Positions 51,996-61,689 of a stretch of DNA of 64,000 bases are shown here, one piece after another. The notes under the pieces are model-generated. The model was not told where the DNA came from. It worked only from the letters and a program-made list of their open reading frames with translations, and made no database searches. This stretch comes from Thioclava nitratireducens (lineage in GTDB: Bacteria > Pseudomonadota > Alphaproteobacteria > Rhodobacterales > Rhodobacteraceae), in contig NZ_CP019438.1 of NCBI RefSeq assembly GCF_001940525.2, positions 149,574 through 213,573 of the forward strand, written 5' to 3'. A program made the position numbers and the translations under genes. How positions within the stretch are numbered: position 1 is the stretch's first letter; each line of letters begins with the position of its first letter.

Positions 51996-53228
51996 ATGAC
52001 CCTGACCGCCTATACGAACGCCCGCTTGCTCGACCTGGATGCAGAACGCCTGGGGCAAATCACCACTGTTGTGGTGAAAGGCGACCGGATCGACAGCATC
52101 GGCCACCCCGCACCCGAGAGCGCGAAAGTGGTCGACCTTGGCGGCCGAACCCTGATGCCTGGATTGATCGACAGCCACTTTCATGTCGTCGCCCATTCCC
52201 TGGACCTCTGGGGCAACGTCACGGCCCCCGATTCCCTTGCGGCCCTGCGTGCAGCTAAGATCATGGAGGAGCTGCTAGATCGCGGGTTCACCACCGTACG
52301 CGACCTCGGCGGAGCGGATTTGGGTCTAGTGCGGGCAGTTGAGGACGGGCTGGTCGATGGTCCGGACCTTGTCATCTGCGGCAAAGGCCTTTCGATGACC
52401 GGCGGTCATACCGATTTGCGCGCTCGCACCGACATCCGCCCTGACGCAATGGGCTGGCGACTGGCAAACATGGGCGTGCTAGTGGATGGCGTGGACAACA
52501 TCCGCTTCACCTGCCGTAAGATGCTCAAGGAAGGCGCCAAATTCATCAAGGTCATGGCCAATGGAGGCGTCTCCTCGCCCAACGACCCCATCGACTCCAT
52601 CCAATATTCTCGGGACGAGATCCTCGCAATGGTTGAGGAAGCCGAGAATGCCAACACCTATGTCTCTGCCCACGTCTACCACGACAAGGCGATCCGCCGC
52701 TGTGTCGAGTTGGGTGTGAAGTCCCTTGAGCATTGCAATCTGATCACCGCCGAAACGGCCAAGATGGCCGCCGAAGCAGGCTGTTTCGCCGTGCCCACGC
52801 TGGTTGCCTACGAGGGGCTAAAACTGGAGGGAGCGGCCTTGGGCTTGGGTGCCTCCGAGCAGGCCAAGATCGACATCGTGCGTGACAAGGGGCTGGAGTC
52901 TCTGGCGATCATGCGCGACGCCGGGTTGCCCATGGCCTTCGGCACCGACCTGCTGGGCAAGCTGCGCAAATACGGCGGAATGGAGTTCGACATCCTGGCC
53001 AAGGTTCTCTCGCCCGCAGAAATCTTGCGCTCGGTCACCCAGATCGGCGCAATGGCCTGCATGCGCGACGGCGAAATCGGCGTGATCGCTGAGGGCGCTC
53101 GTGCTGATTTCATCGTGGTGGATGGCGATCCCTTTGCTGATGTCACCCTTCTGGGCCGCCCCGAGGAAACTCTGCGCATGGTCGTGAAATCCGGCCGCGT
53201 AGCCCGTAACTTCATGAAGGCCGCGTGA
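51996..53228 (+). CDS. Metal-dependent amidohydrolase, prolidase/imidazolonepropionase-like
   Basis: A 410-residue amidohydrolase of the COG1228 type. Metal ligands are H61-x-H63 (DSHFHVV), probably carboxylated K185 (FIKVMANGG), H226 (VSAHVYHD), H246 (SLEHCNL) and a Asp in AFGTDLLGK; the family hydrolyses cyclic amides and Xaa-Pro-type dipeptides. The ATG at 51996 is chosen by family N-terminus; the open frame extends to 51930. It is divergent from the GntR gene of the hydroxyproline operon and could release hydroxyproline from peptides or cyclic dipeptides. That role is inference. Confidence 0.85.
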   Translation: MTLTAYTNARLLDLDAERLGQITTVVVKGDRIDSIGHPAPESAKVVDLGGRTLMPGLIDSHFHVVAHSLDLWGNVTAPDSLAALRAAKIMEELLDRGFTTVRDLGGADLGLVRAVEDGLVDGPDLVICGKGLSMTGGHTDLRARTDIRPDAMGWRLANMGVLVDGVDNIRFTCRKMLKEGAKFIKVMANGGVSSPNDPIDSIQYSRDEILAMVEEAENANTYVSAHVYHDKAIRRCVELGVKSLEHCNLITAETAKMAAEAGCFAVPTLVAYEGLKLEGAALGLGASEQAKIDIVRDKGLESLAIMRDAGLPMAFGTDLLGKLRKYGGMEFDILAKVLSPAEILRSVTQIGAMACMRDGEIGVIAEGARADFIVVDGDPFADVTLLGRPEETLRMVVKSGRVARNFMKAA

Positions 53229-53491
53229 TGCCGATGGATACCGCACATCTCTTCAAGCTGGCCGCTGGCGCCGATGCCGCCCGTCAGGTTTTTGCCTACC
53301 TGCTGGATGGGCTCAACGCCGATGTCGGTAAGGGTCTGACCACAGCCTCTGTCTACGACCTGCCCAACATGCGCTCGCGCCGGGTGTTTTCGGAAAACCC
53401 GGAGGCCTATGATCTTGGCGGTTTCAAGCCGCTGGAAAAGAACCGATATTTCGATGTCGTTCTGGCCGGAACTAGGGTCAGGATGCATTGA
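53228..53491 (+). CDS. Unrecognised gene, probably cut by an IS5 end
   Basis: Eighty-seven codons coupled to the amidohydrolase stop (TGATG). It contains HLFKLAAGADAARQVFAYLL and YDLPNMRSRRVFSENPEAYD, then KNRYFDVVLAG. The last residues (TRVRMH) are encoded by the IS5 end that begins near 53474, so the native protein was longer or ended differently. I do not recognise the family. Its position suggests a partner of the amidohydrolase in hydroxyproline or peptide use. Confidence 0.5.
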   Translation: MPMDTAHLFKLAAGADAARQVFAYLLDGLNADVGKGLTTASVYDLPNMRSRRVFSENPEAYDLGGFKPLEKNRYFDVVLAGTRVRMH

Positions 53492-53601
53492 TTTCTGTTG
53501 CGTCGCGTGATTCACGGCTCCGAAAACGGAGCGGTGACGTGAGCGATCTTTTCTGGCTGACCGACGAGCAGATGGCCAAGCTTTCCCCTTTCTTCCCGAA
53601 G
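53474..53601 (+). pseudogene. IS5 family element, 5' remnant
   Basis: Left end GGGTCAGGATGCATTGATTT followed by a GTG start at 53539 and the transposase beginning MSDLFWLTDEQMAKLSPFFP, a different IS5 subgroup from the element at 24487. Only 21 codons remain before the IS6 end at 53602. Confidence 0.75.
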
Positions 53602-54411
53602 GGCATTGCCAAGTTATTTTCACCTGGTGTGTTGCAGTCTGTGTGAAGCCGGTCACGCGGTCATCTCGCGGGCATAGTCGTCCCAGAGGCTGAACGCATC
53701 TGCCCTTGCATGACGATAGGAGTTGGCGGTGAGGCGATAGCGGCGGGGTTTGAAGATAGCGTTGATCTGGTCATGGGCGGCGAGAAACCTCTGCGCCTGT
53801 CGTTGAGATTTGAAGCGCCCCATTATCTTCTCGCGCTTTCGGGTTGGTCGGTGTGAGCCCTCGATGCGGTTGTTCAGGCCCTTGTGCGCCCGATGGTCGG
53901 CGCCGGGAGCCAGGTTCCGGAGCGGCGCAAAATAGCTGCGCAGCTTGTCGGTGATCACAACGCGAGGCCGCCCGAAACGCGCGATGAGCCTTGCCAGAAA
54001 GCGCTTTGCCGCCTTGGCATTCCTGCGGGTTTGCACGAGGATGTCGAGCGTGTCGCCATTGGCGTCAACCGCCCGCCAGAGCCAGTGCTTCGTGCCACGA
54101 ATTGGAATGACGACCTCGTCCAGATGCCACTTGTCCGACGGCGCGGGCCTGTCACGCCGGATACAATTGGCGAAATGCGCGCCAAACCGGTTGACCCACA
54201 GCCGGACGGTTTCGCGGCTGACGATCACGCCGCGCTCTGCCAGAAGGTCCTCGACGTCGGCCGAGCTCAGAGCGAAGCGATGATAGGCCCAGACGGCATA
54301 AGCGATGATCTCGCGGGGAAAGCGGAAGCCCTTCAGGCGCGCCAGGGATGATGGCATTTTCATTCGAAATCCTGTAGCAGGGGCTTCACGACACAACAAC
54401 TTGGCAATGCC
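53602..54411. mobile_element. IS6 family element, type A copy 2 (810 bp)
   Basis: Ends GGCATTGCCAAGTTATTTT (left) and GGCATTGCCAAGTTGTTGT inward from the right, close to those of the element at 4231. Flanks TCCCGAAG and ATGTCCTC show no duplication. A cut IS5 gene lies left and a cut IS3 orfA right, so this is a rearrangement junction. Confidence 0.9.
53653..54363 (-). CDS. IS6 family transposase (type A copy 2)
   Basis: A 236-residue DDE transposase similar along its length to the one at 4282 (RFPREI(I/V)AYAVWAY; KWHLDEVVIPIRG; VVITDKLRSYF; NNRIEGSHRPTRKREK). The start MKMPSSLARLKGFRF at 54363 corresponds to that of copy 1; a longer frame to 54399 runs into the inverted repeat. Complete. 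Confidence 0.94.
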   Translation of the reverse strand: MKMPSSLARLKGFRFPREIIAYAVWAYHRFALSSADVEDLLAERGVIVSRETVRLWVNRFGAHFANCIRRDRPAPSDKWHLDEVVIPIRGTKHWLWRAVDANGDTLDILVQTRRNAKAAKRFLARLIARFGRPRVVITDKLRSYFAPLRNLAPGADHRAHKGLNNRIEGSHRPTRKREKIMGRFKSQRQAQRFLAAHDQINAIFKPRRYRLTANSYRHARADAFSLWDDYAREMTA

Positions 54412-54545
54412 ATGTCCTCGCCGCGCAGCCCTTCCAGGACAATGCGGATCTTCTCTTCGGCGGAATGATGCTTCCGCGTGCGGCGCCGGATGTCCTTCAC
54501 CATCGACTCCGCCGTCGGCTTCGCTGTTCCGGGTCTCTGTCTCAT
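54412..54545 (-). pseudogene. IS3 family OrfA, 5' remnant
   Basis: About 44 codons from an ATG at 54545 (MRQRPGTAKPTAESMVKDIR, RRTRKHHSAEEKIRIVLEGL), cut after RGED by the IS6 end. The ribosome site AAGGAGTGAAG precedes it. The outer end CCAGAAACCCTCCGTT near 54580 resembles that after the C-terminal fragment at 57369, so both belong to one IS type. Confidence 0.75.
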
Positions 54546-54593
54546 CTTCACTCCTTGGTGGTTACGATGAGCCAGAAACCCTCCGTTACAAAA

Positions 54594-55331
54594 TCAACTC
54601 AGATGTCCCAGGGGCGCTGACGGGGGACAGTGCGTAGATCGCTTCAGTTTTGCTGAAACGACGGCAAGAGCGAACTCCACCAAATAATCGTTGAGCGCCC
54701 GCGATGCGGCGCTTGCGCTTCCAACATCGCCGTCACAGACAGCCGAGAGCAGGTTGCGGTGAAACTCCCGCCCTCGGTTGATCTCTCGTCGTGCATCTCG
54801 AATGTGGGTGATCCAGAAACGTCGAGAGAGAGCCTGAAGAGGGAGAATGGAAGTCCCGAGATAAGGGTTGTGCGTGGCTTCAATGATGAGTGCGTGGGTC
54901 TCACGAACGGTTTCTGTGTACTCATGAAGGGCATACTCACCCCTAAGTTCGTTCGACAAGACGATCATCGCCGCACGTTGGCTTTCTGTTTTCCGCTCGC
55001 AGGCAAGCCTCACGGCCAAGAGCTCCAGGTCGCGCCTTACTTCCAGTGCATTCAGCTGATCCTCGACAGTGATTGTCGGGATCTCAAGGCCTTTGCTGGG
55101 GTGAATGCGGATCATGTGGCCAAGGGCAAGGCGATGAATCGCTTCCCGAATTGGAGTTCTGCCAAGCCCGGTCAGTTCGACCAATTTGCTCTCGGAGACC
55201 ATTGTGCCTGCATGGAGGTCACCATGTTCGATCATTCGTTGCAGTACTTCAAATGCCTGTTTGGTTTTGCTCACGTCTGGTCCTTGATCCGAGATCCCTT
55301 GTTGTCGTGATAAAGATATTCTTCTTGACAT
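54594..55331 (-). CDS. GntR family regulator, FCD type
   Basis: A GntR/FCD regulator of about 245 residues. Winged helix: MVSESKLVELTGLGRTPIRE then AIHRLALGHMIRIHPSKGL; ligand domain with RETHALIIEATHNPYLGTSI and REFHRNLLSAVCDGDV. The ATG at 55331 gives a plausible start but has no good ribosome site; starts further downstream cannot be excluded. It is divergent from the flavin reductase-like gene, its probable target. Confidence 0.8.
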   Translation of the reverse strand: MSRRISLSRQQGISDQGPDVSKTKQAFEVLQRMIEHGDLHAGTMVSESKLVELTGLGRTPIREAIHRLALGHMIRIHPSKGLEIPTITVEDQLNALEVRRDLELLAVRLACERKTESQRAAMIVLSNELRGEYALHEYTETVRETHALIIEATHNPYLGTSILPLQALSRRFWITHIRDARREINRGREFHRNLLSAVCDGDVGSASAASRALNDYLVEFALAVVSAKLKRSTHCPPSAPLGHLS

Positions 55332-55387
55332 ACAACCAATATATCGGCCGTATATGCACGGCAAATCTGTATCACGAAGGATGCTCC

Positions 55388-56041
55388 ATGAAGTACTCTC
55401 CCCAGAAAGAAGCCTGCCCCCTGCCCTTCTCGCCATTCAAAAGTTGCACAGTGCCGCGACCGATTGGCTGGCTGTCGAGCGTCAGCGCGGCCGGTATTGA
55501 GAACATCGCTCCCTATAGCCAGTGGCAGAACCTCACATTTGGTCCGCCGATGGTCATGTTCGCCGCCAACCGCTATCCGGACGGTCGCCGCAAGGACACT
55601 GTTCTAAACGCTGAAGAAACCGGCTGGTTTGTTTGGAACATGGCCACTTACGATCTGCGCGATGCCGTCAACATCAGTGCCATGGCACTGGCACCAGAAG
55701 AGAACGAGTTTGATCGACTGGACGTCACCCGCGAGTATGCCGACAACGCGCCCGTGCCGATGGTACGGGAAAGTCCTTGCAAGTTCGAATGCCGTTATCT
55801 CAGTACGCACACGCAGAAAGGCGGATCGACGACCGGTACTGTCGATGTGGTTTTCGCGCAGGTCGAAAAAATCCACATTGATGATCGTTATATCCGGAGC
55901 GATGGCCGACTTGACATCTCGGCCATCCAACCGATCGCTCGCATGGGGTATTTTGATTACACGGTTGTTCGGGAGACCTTCGAAATGCGCGTTCCGGAGT
56001 CAGACTCGGATGCTCAGGCTGGGCTTGAAGGACGTTTCTGA
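55388..56041 (+). CDS. Flavin reductase-like domain protein
   Basis: A 217-residue protein of the flavin reductase-like (FMN-binding split barrel) family: VPRPIGWLSSVSAAGIENIA and PYSQWQNLTFGPPMVMFAAN are the characteristic FMN-binding segments. Such proteins bind FMN and serve as reductases or oxygenase partners. The ATG at 55388 matches the family start. It is divergent from a GntR gene and followed by an IS3 element, so any downstream partner gene has been lost or displaced. Confidence 0.85.
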   Translation: MKYSPQKEACPLPFSPFKSCTVPRPIGWLSSVSAAGIENIAPYSQWQNLTFGPPMVMFAANRYPDGRRKDTVLNAEETGWFVWNMATYDLRDAVNISAMALAPEENEFDRLDVTREYADNAPVPMVRESPCKFECRYLSTHTQKGGSTTGTVDVVFAQVEKIHIDDRYIRSDGRLDISAIQPIARMGYFDYTVVRETFEMRVPESDSDAQAGLEGRF

Positions 56042-56159
56042 CATCAAATCGAAGCGGTCCGACCGTCCACATTCGGGGTGCTCTGCCCCCTGAAAACTGG
56101 ATCGTTTGAAAGTGGAGTTTTCCGCTATGTTTCTCTGGCTGGGAGAGGAGCGGAATCGC

Positions 56160-56426
56160 ATGAAAGCATCGAAGTTCACGGAGGCGCAAAAGACCTTCAT
56201 CCTGAAGCAGGGCGAGCAGGGCACACCGGTCGCGGAGATCTGCCGCAAGGCCGGGATCAGTCAGGCGACGTATTTCCATTGGAAGAAGAAGTATGGCGGG
56301 CTGTTGCCGGACGAGATGCGTCGGTTGAAGGCGCTCGAGGACGAGAACACCCGGCTGAAGAAGATCGTGGCCGATCTGACGCTTGACCGTGAGATGCTTC
56401 AGGACGTCATTCGGCGAAAGCTCTGA
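56160..56426 (+). CDS. IS3 family transposase OrfA (copy 2)
   Basis: An 88-residue OrfA with helix-turn-helix GTPVAEICRKAGISQATYF and leucine zipper DEMRRLKALEDENTRLKKIV. The ATG at 56160 starts MKASKFTEAQ. Intact; normally joined to OrfB by programmed frameshifting near its end. Confidence 0.87.
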   Translation: MKASKFTEAQKTFILKQGEQGTPVAEICRKAGISQATYFHWKKKYGGLLPDEMRRLKALEDENTRLKKIVADLTLDREMLQDVIRRKL

Positions 56427-56437
56427 AGCCTGGTCGT

Positions 56438-57262
56438 TTGCGCGAGATCGTGACCGGGATGTGCGTCGACTGGGGCGTGTCGATCCGCAAGGCCTGTGGG
56501 GCCATCTGCTTCGACACGTCCACCTACCACTACAAATCCCGGCGGACGGACCAGGCTGCCGTTGAAAGGCGGATCAAGGAGATCGCAGAGACGCGTGTGC
56601 GCTATGGCTGTCGGCGTGTTCACGTGCTGCTGCGCCGCCAAGGGTGGGTAATCAACATGAAGAAGACTCGCAGGATTTACAATGAGTTGGGCCTGTAGCT
56701 CCGCAACAAGCATCCGAAACGACGGGTGAAGGCAAAGCTGCGCGAAGACCGTCAGGAAGCCGTCGGGCCGAACGATGTCTGGGCGATGGATTTTGTCCAC
56801 GACCAGCTCGCACTGGGTAAGAAATTGCGTATCCTCACGGTCGTCGACACGCACTCGCGCCTTTGTCCGGCGGCTGATCCGCGCTTTGCCTACCGGGGCG
56901 AAGATGTCGTGCAGACGCTCGAACGGGTCTGCGGGCGGATCGGCTATCCCAAGACGATACGAGTCGATAACGGCAGCGAATTTGTCTCCCGCGACCTCGA
57001 TCTCTGGGCTTATGCCAATGACGTCACGCTGGACTTCTCGCGGCCTGGCAAGCCCACGGACAATGGGTTCATCGAGGCGTTCAACAGCAAGCTGAGAGCG
57101 GAGTGTCTGAACGCGCACTGGTTCATGAGCCTTGCAGATGCCCGCGAAAAGCTGGAGGATTGGCGTAGACACTACAACGAGGACAGACCCCACAGCGCGA
57201 TCGGATACAACGTTCCGATCGATATGCATTATCCCGATGGCGTCACCAGTCCGTCATCGTGA
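56438..57262 (+). pseudogene. IS3 family transposase OrfB with one in-frame stop (copy 2)
   Basis: OrfB catalytic protein readable in one frame except for TAG at 56696 in NELGL-stop-LRNKHPKRR; copy 1 has Gln (CAG) there, so a single C-to-T change made the stop. The rest is complete: NDVWAMDFVHDQLALGKKL, RVDNGSEFVSRDLDLW, FSRPGKPTDNGFIEAFNSKL with D, D and E catalytic residues. Only suppression of the stop would allow activity. Confidence 0.87.
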
Positions 57263-57368
57263 CAGAGCCGGAAAAATCCAGCGTCCGGCGGTCCAAGGTT
57301 GGGGAGCAGCGCACCAACCTGCAGACTCTCGTCATGAATGAGGGACCAGCAGGGGGCAGGTCACCGCA

Positions 57369-57473
57369 GACGTCTATCTCGGCAGGGCCGAAGCCATCCT
57401 GAAAACGCGAAAGGAGATCAAAGCCAAAACCATCGCGAAGCGCCGCTTGCTGCATCGCCAGAACGCGGCATAA
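57369..57473 (+). pseudogene. IS3 family transposase C-terminal remnant
   Basis: A 34-codon tail VTADVYLGRAEAILKTRKE then IKAKTIAKRRLLHRQNAA and stop, typical of the end of certain IS3 OrfB proteins. The end sequence GAGCCAGGCCCTCCGTTCTC follows near 57487 and resembles that beside the orfA remnant at 54545. The remainder up to 57574 is non-coding. Confidence 0.65.
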
Positions 57474-57574
57474 ACTGAAACCACAACGAGCCAGGCCCTC
57501 CGTTCTCGATCAGCCCCTCGTGTCTCAAATGTAACCTCCCGATTGAGGCCGCCTGCCTGACGAAGGCTGGGTGA

Positions 57575-57618
57575 GCTAAGACACGTGCATAAAGACGTAG
57601 TTATGCACGTGTCTTAGC
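57575..57618. repeat. Perfect 18-bp inverted repeat (hairpin) before IS66 tnpA
   Basis: Arms GCTAAGACACGTGCATAA (57575-57592) and its exact complement (57601-57618) around an 8-base loop. The 3' arm ends at the start of GCGGGAGAGG, the ribosome site of tnpA (ATG at 57629). It is a strong hairpin and may be part of the IS end or damp transposase expression. Confidence 0.85.
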
Positions 57619-57628
57619 GGGAGAGGCC

Positions 57629-57997
57629 ATGCTGGGCGAGGTTCTGGGCGTTGAGCGGCGCCGGCGGTGGAGTGATGACGAGAAGCTCGAGATCGTGCTC
57701 GAGGTGGGTGTTGGCGGGGCCTCGGTTACGCAGGTTGCCCAACGGCACGAGCTCACGCGGTCGCAGATCTATGGCTGGCGTCGTGACCTGAAGAAGAGGG
57801 GGCTTTGGTCGCCAGATCGGGGCGCGGTTTTTCTGCCGGTCGATTTCGGGCCGCATTCCGAACCCGCACAATCCCCTGCACCCTCTCGGCCTGTTCTTGT
57901 GGAACTGCGGCTTTCCAACGGTCGTTGCCTTCGTTTCGACAGCAGCATGGATGGCGAGGCGCTGACCCGGCTGATCCGTGCGGTGGAAGCGGCATGA
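57629..57997 (+). CDS. tnpA: IS66 family TnpA
   Basis: A 122-residue IS66 Orf1. Helix-turn-helix: SVTQVAQRHELTRSQIYGW; it helps TnpC bind the ends. Preceded by GGGAGAGG right after a hairpin; its stop overlaps tnpB (ATGA). Confidence 0.9.
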   Translation: MLGEVLGVERRRRWSDDEKLEIVLEVGVGGASVTQVAQRHELTRSQIYGWRRDLKKRGLWSPDRGAVFLPVDFGPHSEPAQSPAPSRPVLVELRLSNGRCLRFDSSMDGEALTRLIRAVEAA

Positions 57998-58341
57998 TCG
58001 GTCCGGGCACCGGCGTTCGCGTCTACTTGGCATGCGGCGCAACGGACATGCGGAAGGGAATTGCCGGCCTTTCGGCCCTGGCTCAGGACGTGTTGCGCCA
58101 GAAGCCAACCAGCGGTGCGGTTTTTGCCTTCCGGGGGCGCAAGGGGGATCGTCTGAAGCTGCTCTACTGGGATGGCCAAGGCTTCTGCCTCTACTACAAG
58201 GTCCTCGAGCGCGGGCGCTTTCCCTGGCCGAACACCGAAGCTGGGGTAGCGCGGTTGACCTCCGCCCAGCTGGCGATGCTGTGGGAGGGGATAGACTGGC
58301 GACGACCGGACTGGGGCGCACCGCCCGCCCGGGTCGGGTAG
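57994..58341 (+). CDS. tnpB: IS66 family TnpB
   Basis: A 115-residue IS66 Orf2 accessory protein: GVRVYLACGATDMRKGIAGL and KLLYWDGQGFCLYYKVLERG are family hallmarks. It is translationally coupled to tnpA. Essential for IS66 transposition in studied elements, though its activity is unknown. Complete. Confidence 0.93.
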   Translation: MIGPGTGVRVYLACGATDMRKGIAGLSALAQDVLRQKPTSGAVFAFRGRKGDRLKLLYWDGQGFCLYYKVLERGRFPWPNTEAGVARLTSAQLAMLWEGIDWRRPDWGAPPARVG

Positions 58342-58403
58342 ATTATCCCTCTGAATCTTCTTGTTTTATTGGCCTCACATGCCTGCGCATGGTATCAGTC
58401 ACC

Positions 58404-59999
58404 ATGTCCGATGATGCCGACATTCTCTCTGACGACCCCGCGGTCCTGAAGGCGATGATCGCTGCGCTTCAGGCAGAGAATGCGCGCATGTCGGCCACGC
58501 TCCAGGCCCACGAGCAACTGGTTCAGGCCTTGCGCCTGCGGATCGTCAAGTTGCAGAAGCAGGCCTTCGGCAAGTCCTCGGAAAAGATCGAGCGCGAGAT
58601 CGCCCAGCTGGAGCTTGCGCTGGAGGATCTGCTGGTCGCAGCCGCCGAACAGCGCGACGGACCGATCGAAGGCGAGGAGCCTGCCGCGGTCGATGCTCCT
58701 GCTGCCGAGGCGAAGCCCCGCCGACGTCCGCGCGTGTCGGACGCAACACCTCGCGAACGCCGGGAGCTCGACCCTGGCGCCTGTTGCCCCGATTGTGGGG
58801 GTGACCTGCGAGTGGTGGGCGAGGACGTCAGCGAGCTTCTCGACCTGGTCGCGGCGCAGATGAAGGTCATTCAGATTGCGCGGGTGAAGAAGTCTTGCCG
58901 CCGCTGTGAGCGGATGGTGCAGCCTGCGGCCCCGAGCCGTCCGATCCCCGGCAGCATGGCCGGGCCGGGGCTGCTGGCTCAAATCCTCGTCTCGAAGTTC
59001 GACGACCATCTTCCATTGTATCGTCAGCACGAGATCTACGCGCGCATGGGCGCCGACATCCCTGACAGCACGCTTCTGGATTGGTGCGGGCGCGCCATGA
59101 AGGTGCTCGCCCCCGTCATCGAGCGGATCGAGGCCGAGGTGATGGCCGCGCCGGTGCTACATGCAGATGACACCCCGATCCGCGTGCTGGACCGGTCACG
59201 TCGGGACCGCGGTCTCGGCAAGGGTGTCAAACAAGGCCGGGTCTGGGCCTATGTCTCTGACCAGCGACCCTGGGCCGGCACGGCGCCACCCGGCGTCGTC
59301 TACCGCTTCTCCCCGGATCGGAAGGGGGAGCATCCTCAGCGCCACCTGCACGGCAGCGGCGGCATCCTCCAGGCGGATGCCTATGCCGGCTTCAACCCGC
59401 TCTACGCAGCGCGTCCGGATGGCAGCAGCCAGTTCCGAGAAGCAGCATGCTGGGCTCACCTGCGGCGCGACTTCCACGATGTGTGGGAAACCACGAAGTC
59501 CGAGATCGCGCGGGAGGCCCTCGACCGGATCGGCAAGATCTACGATGTCGAGCGCGAGATCGCCGGTCAGTCCGCCGAACTGCGACAGGCCGCGCGTCAG
59601 CAGCATTCCCGTCCCATGGTGGATGCCTTCCAGGCCTGGGCCGAGGCCCAGCTGCTGCGCATTCCGGGTAAGAGCGATCTCGCCAAGGCCATCCGTTACG
59701 GCCTCAGCCGCTGGTCCTCCTTCGAGCTCTTCCTCGAAGACGGCCGCGTCGGCATCGACAACAACCCGGCCGAGCGCGCCATGCGCCCGATCGGCATCGG
59801 GCGGAAGAACTGGCTCTTCGCGGGCTCCGATAGCGGTGGCGAAACGTTGGCCAGGGCGATGACCCTCATCGAAACCGCCAAGATGAACGGGCTCGATCCG
59901 CAGGCCTGGCTCGCCGACATCCTCGACCGCATCCATGATCACAAAATCAACCGCCTCGACGAACTGCTGCCGTGGCAGTGGAGCACAGCTCGCCCATGA
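58404..59999 (+). CDS. tnpC: IS66 family transposase TnpC
   Basis: A 531-residue transposase. N-terminal coiled coil ([20 protein letters not shown]), zinc-binding domain ([29 protein letters not shown]), then the DDE core with [24 protein letters not shown] and [19 protein letters not shown]. An ATG at 58389 is also in frame. The end WQWSTARP overlaps the ynfA start. Complete and likely functional as a protein. Confidence 0.93.
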   Translation: MSDDADILSDDPAVLKAMIAALQAENARMSATLQAHEQLVQALRLRIVKLQKQAFGKSSEKIEREIAQLELALEDLLVAAAEQRDGPIEGEEPAAVDAPAAEAKPRRRPRVSDATPRERRELDPGACCPDCGGDLRVVGEDVSELLDLVAAQMKVIQIARVKKSCRRCERMVQPAAPSRPIPGSMAGPGLLAQILVSKFDDHLPLYRQHEIYARMGADIPDSTLLDWCGRAMKVLAPVIERIEAEVMAAPVLHADDTPIRVLDRSRRDRGLGKGVKQGRVWAYVSDQRPWAGTAPPGVVYRFSPDRKGEHPQRHLHGSGGILQADAYAGFNPLYAARPDGSSQFREAACWAHLRRDFHDVWETTKSEIAREALDRIGKIYDVEREIAGQSAELRQAARQQHSRPMVDAFQAWAEAQLLRIPGKSDLAKAIRYGLSRWSSFELFLEDGRVGIDNNPAERAMRPIGIGRKNWLFAGSDSGGETLARAMTLIETAKMNGLDPQAWLADILDRIHDHKINRLDELLPWQWSTARP

Positions 60000-60337
60000 T
60001 GAGCGTCTTCGTCTCTATCGGCATATATGCACTGGCTGCTCTCGCCGAGATCGCGGGATGCTTCGCGTTCTGGGCCTGGCTGCGGCTTGACCGCTCTGCC
60101 CTCTGGCTTATCCCGGGCGCCATCTCCCTCGCCCTGTTCGCATACTTTCTGACGCGGGTTGAGGTCGAGTTTGCCGGTCGCGCATATGCAGCCTACGGCG
60201 GCATATACATCGCAGCATCTATCGCCTGGCTCTGGGCCGTAGAGGGGCAAATCCCGACCCGATGGGATATCATCGGCGCAGTTCTTTGTCTGACCGGCAT
60301 GGCGATCATCTTGGTCGCCCAGATGATTCAGAAGTAA
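59996..60337 (+). CDS. ynfA: YnfA family membrane protein (UPF0060)
   Basis: A 113-residue, four-helix membrane protein of the YnfA family, related to small multidrug exporters. Signature [19 protein letters not shown] at the N-terminus and [20 protein letters not shown] near the end. It overlaps the last bases of tnpC, so its own promoter is missing and it would be expressed only by read-through from the IS66 element. Starts at 59996 and 59999 are both possible. Confidence 0.88.
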   Translation: MMSVFVSIGIYALAALAEIAGCFAFWAWLRLDRSALWLIPGAISLALFAYFLTRVEVEFAGRAYAAYGGIYIAASIAWLWAVEGQIPTRWDIIGAVLCLTGMAIILVAQMIQK

Positions 60338-60386
60338 CCTGCGGTCTCAATCGGGCGGTTACTCTCAAATCATCTGACGACGGACA

Positions 60387-60679
60387 CTGAAATTCACCGG
60401 TGATGGACGCACCATCGAGGTCCGGCAGGTCAAATTCCTCAATAACATACTTGAACAGGACCATCGCTTCATCAAGCGGATCACCGGCCCGATGATGGGC
60501 TTCAAGGCTTTCCACTCGGCGACCGCCATTATCGCAGGCATCGAGACCGCCCACATGATCCGCAAAGGTCAAATCGCGACCAACGGCGCAACCGCATTCC
60601 AGACCTTCGCGGAGCTCGTAGCATAATTCTGTCCGCAGATCAGGCCATGCCGACACTCGGCAAAGTTTGCGACAGAACC
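60387..60679 (+). pseudogene. IS6 family transposase C-terminal remnant with right end
   Basis: Eighty codons: LKFTGDGRTIEVRQVKFLNN, ILEQDHRFIKRITGPMMGFK to FAELVA and stop at 60626, including the catalytic Glu region. The right end reads GGTTCTGTCGCAAACTTTG inward, close to the type B ends, but the coding sequence is a different IS6 member. The first two thirds of the element are lost. 60680-60891 has no intact gene; a 14-codon tail FEMAAHNPKLLEA ends at 60723. Confidence 0.8.
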
Positions 60680-60891
60680 CCTTCGAGATGGCCGCACACA
60701 ACCCGAAGCTGCTCGAGGCATGAGATCAAGGGGCGCGCTCAGGCATGCTCATCCAGGGGAGCTTTTGCCCTCAACCCGCCTGCCGAGGGCAAAAGTTCCG
60801 ACAGGCCGACTATTTCAGCGACCTGCCAAGCGGCGTGTGGCGCATGTGCACACAGTTTGACTGAGGGGGGCCCCTTACGGAAGTCCGGAGC

Positions 60892-61686
<795 letters not shown>

Positions 61687-61689
61687 CGG

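Larger units (their letters stand above)
56079..57308. mobile_element. IS3 family element, copy 2
   Basis: About 1230 bp with ends TGCTCTGCCCCCTGAAAACT and TGCTCCCCAACC (inward from the right). OrfA is intact; orfB has a single in-frame TAG. It is a relative of 25592-26829 in better condition. No target duplication was found. Confidence 0.78.
57575..59999. mobile_element. IS66 family element (tnpA-tnpB-tnpC), ends uncertain
   Basis: The standard three-gene IS66 arrangement. Left boundary is set at the hairpin for lack of a clear terminal repeat; on the right, ynfA begins at the tnpC stop, so the usual non-coding right end appears to be missing or replaced. The C-terminal remnant at 5040 belongs to a different IS66 type. 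Confidence 0.75.
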
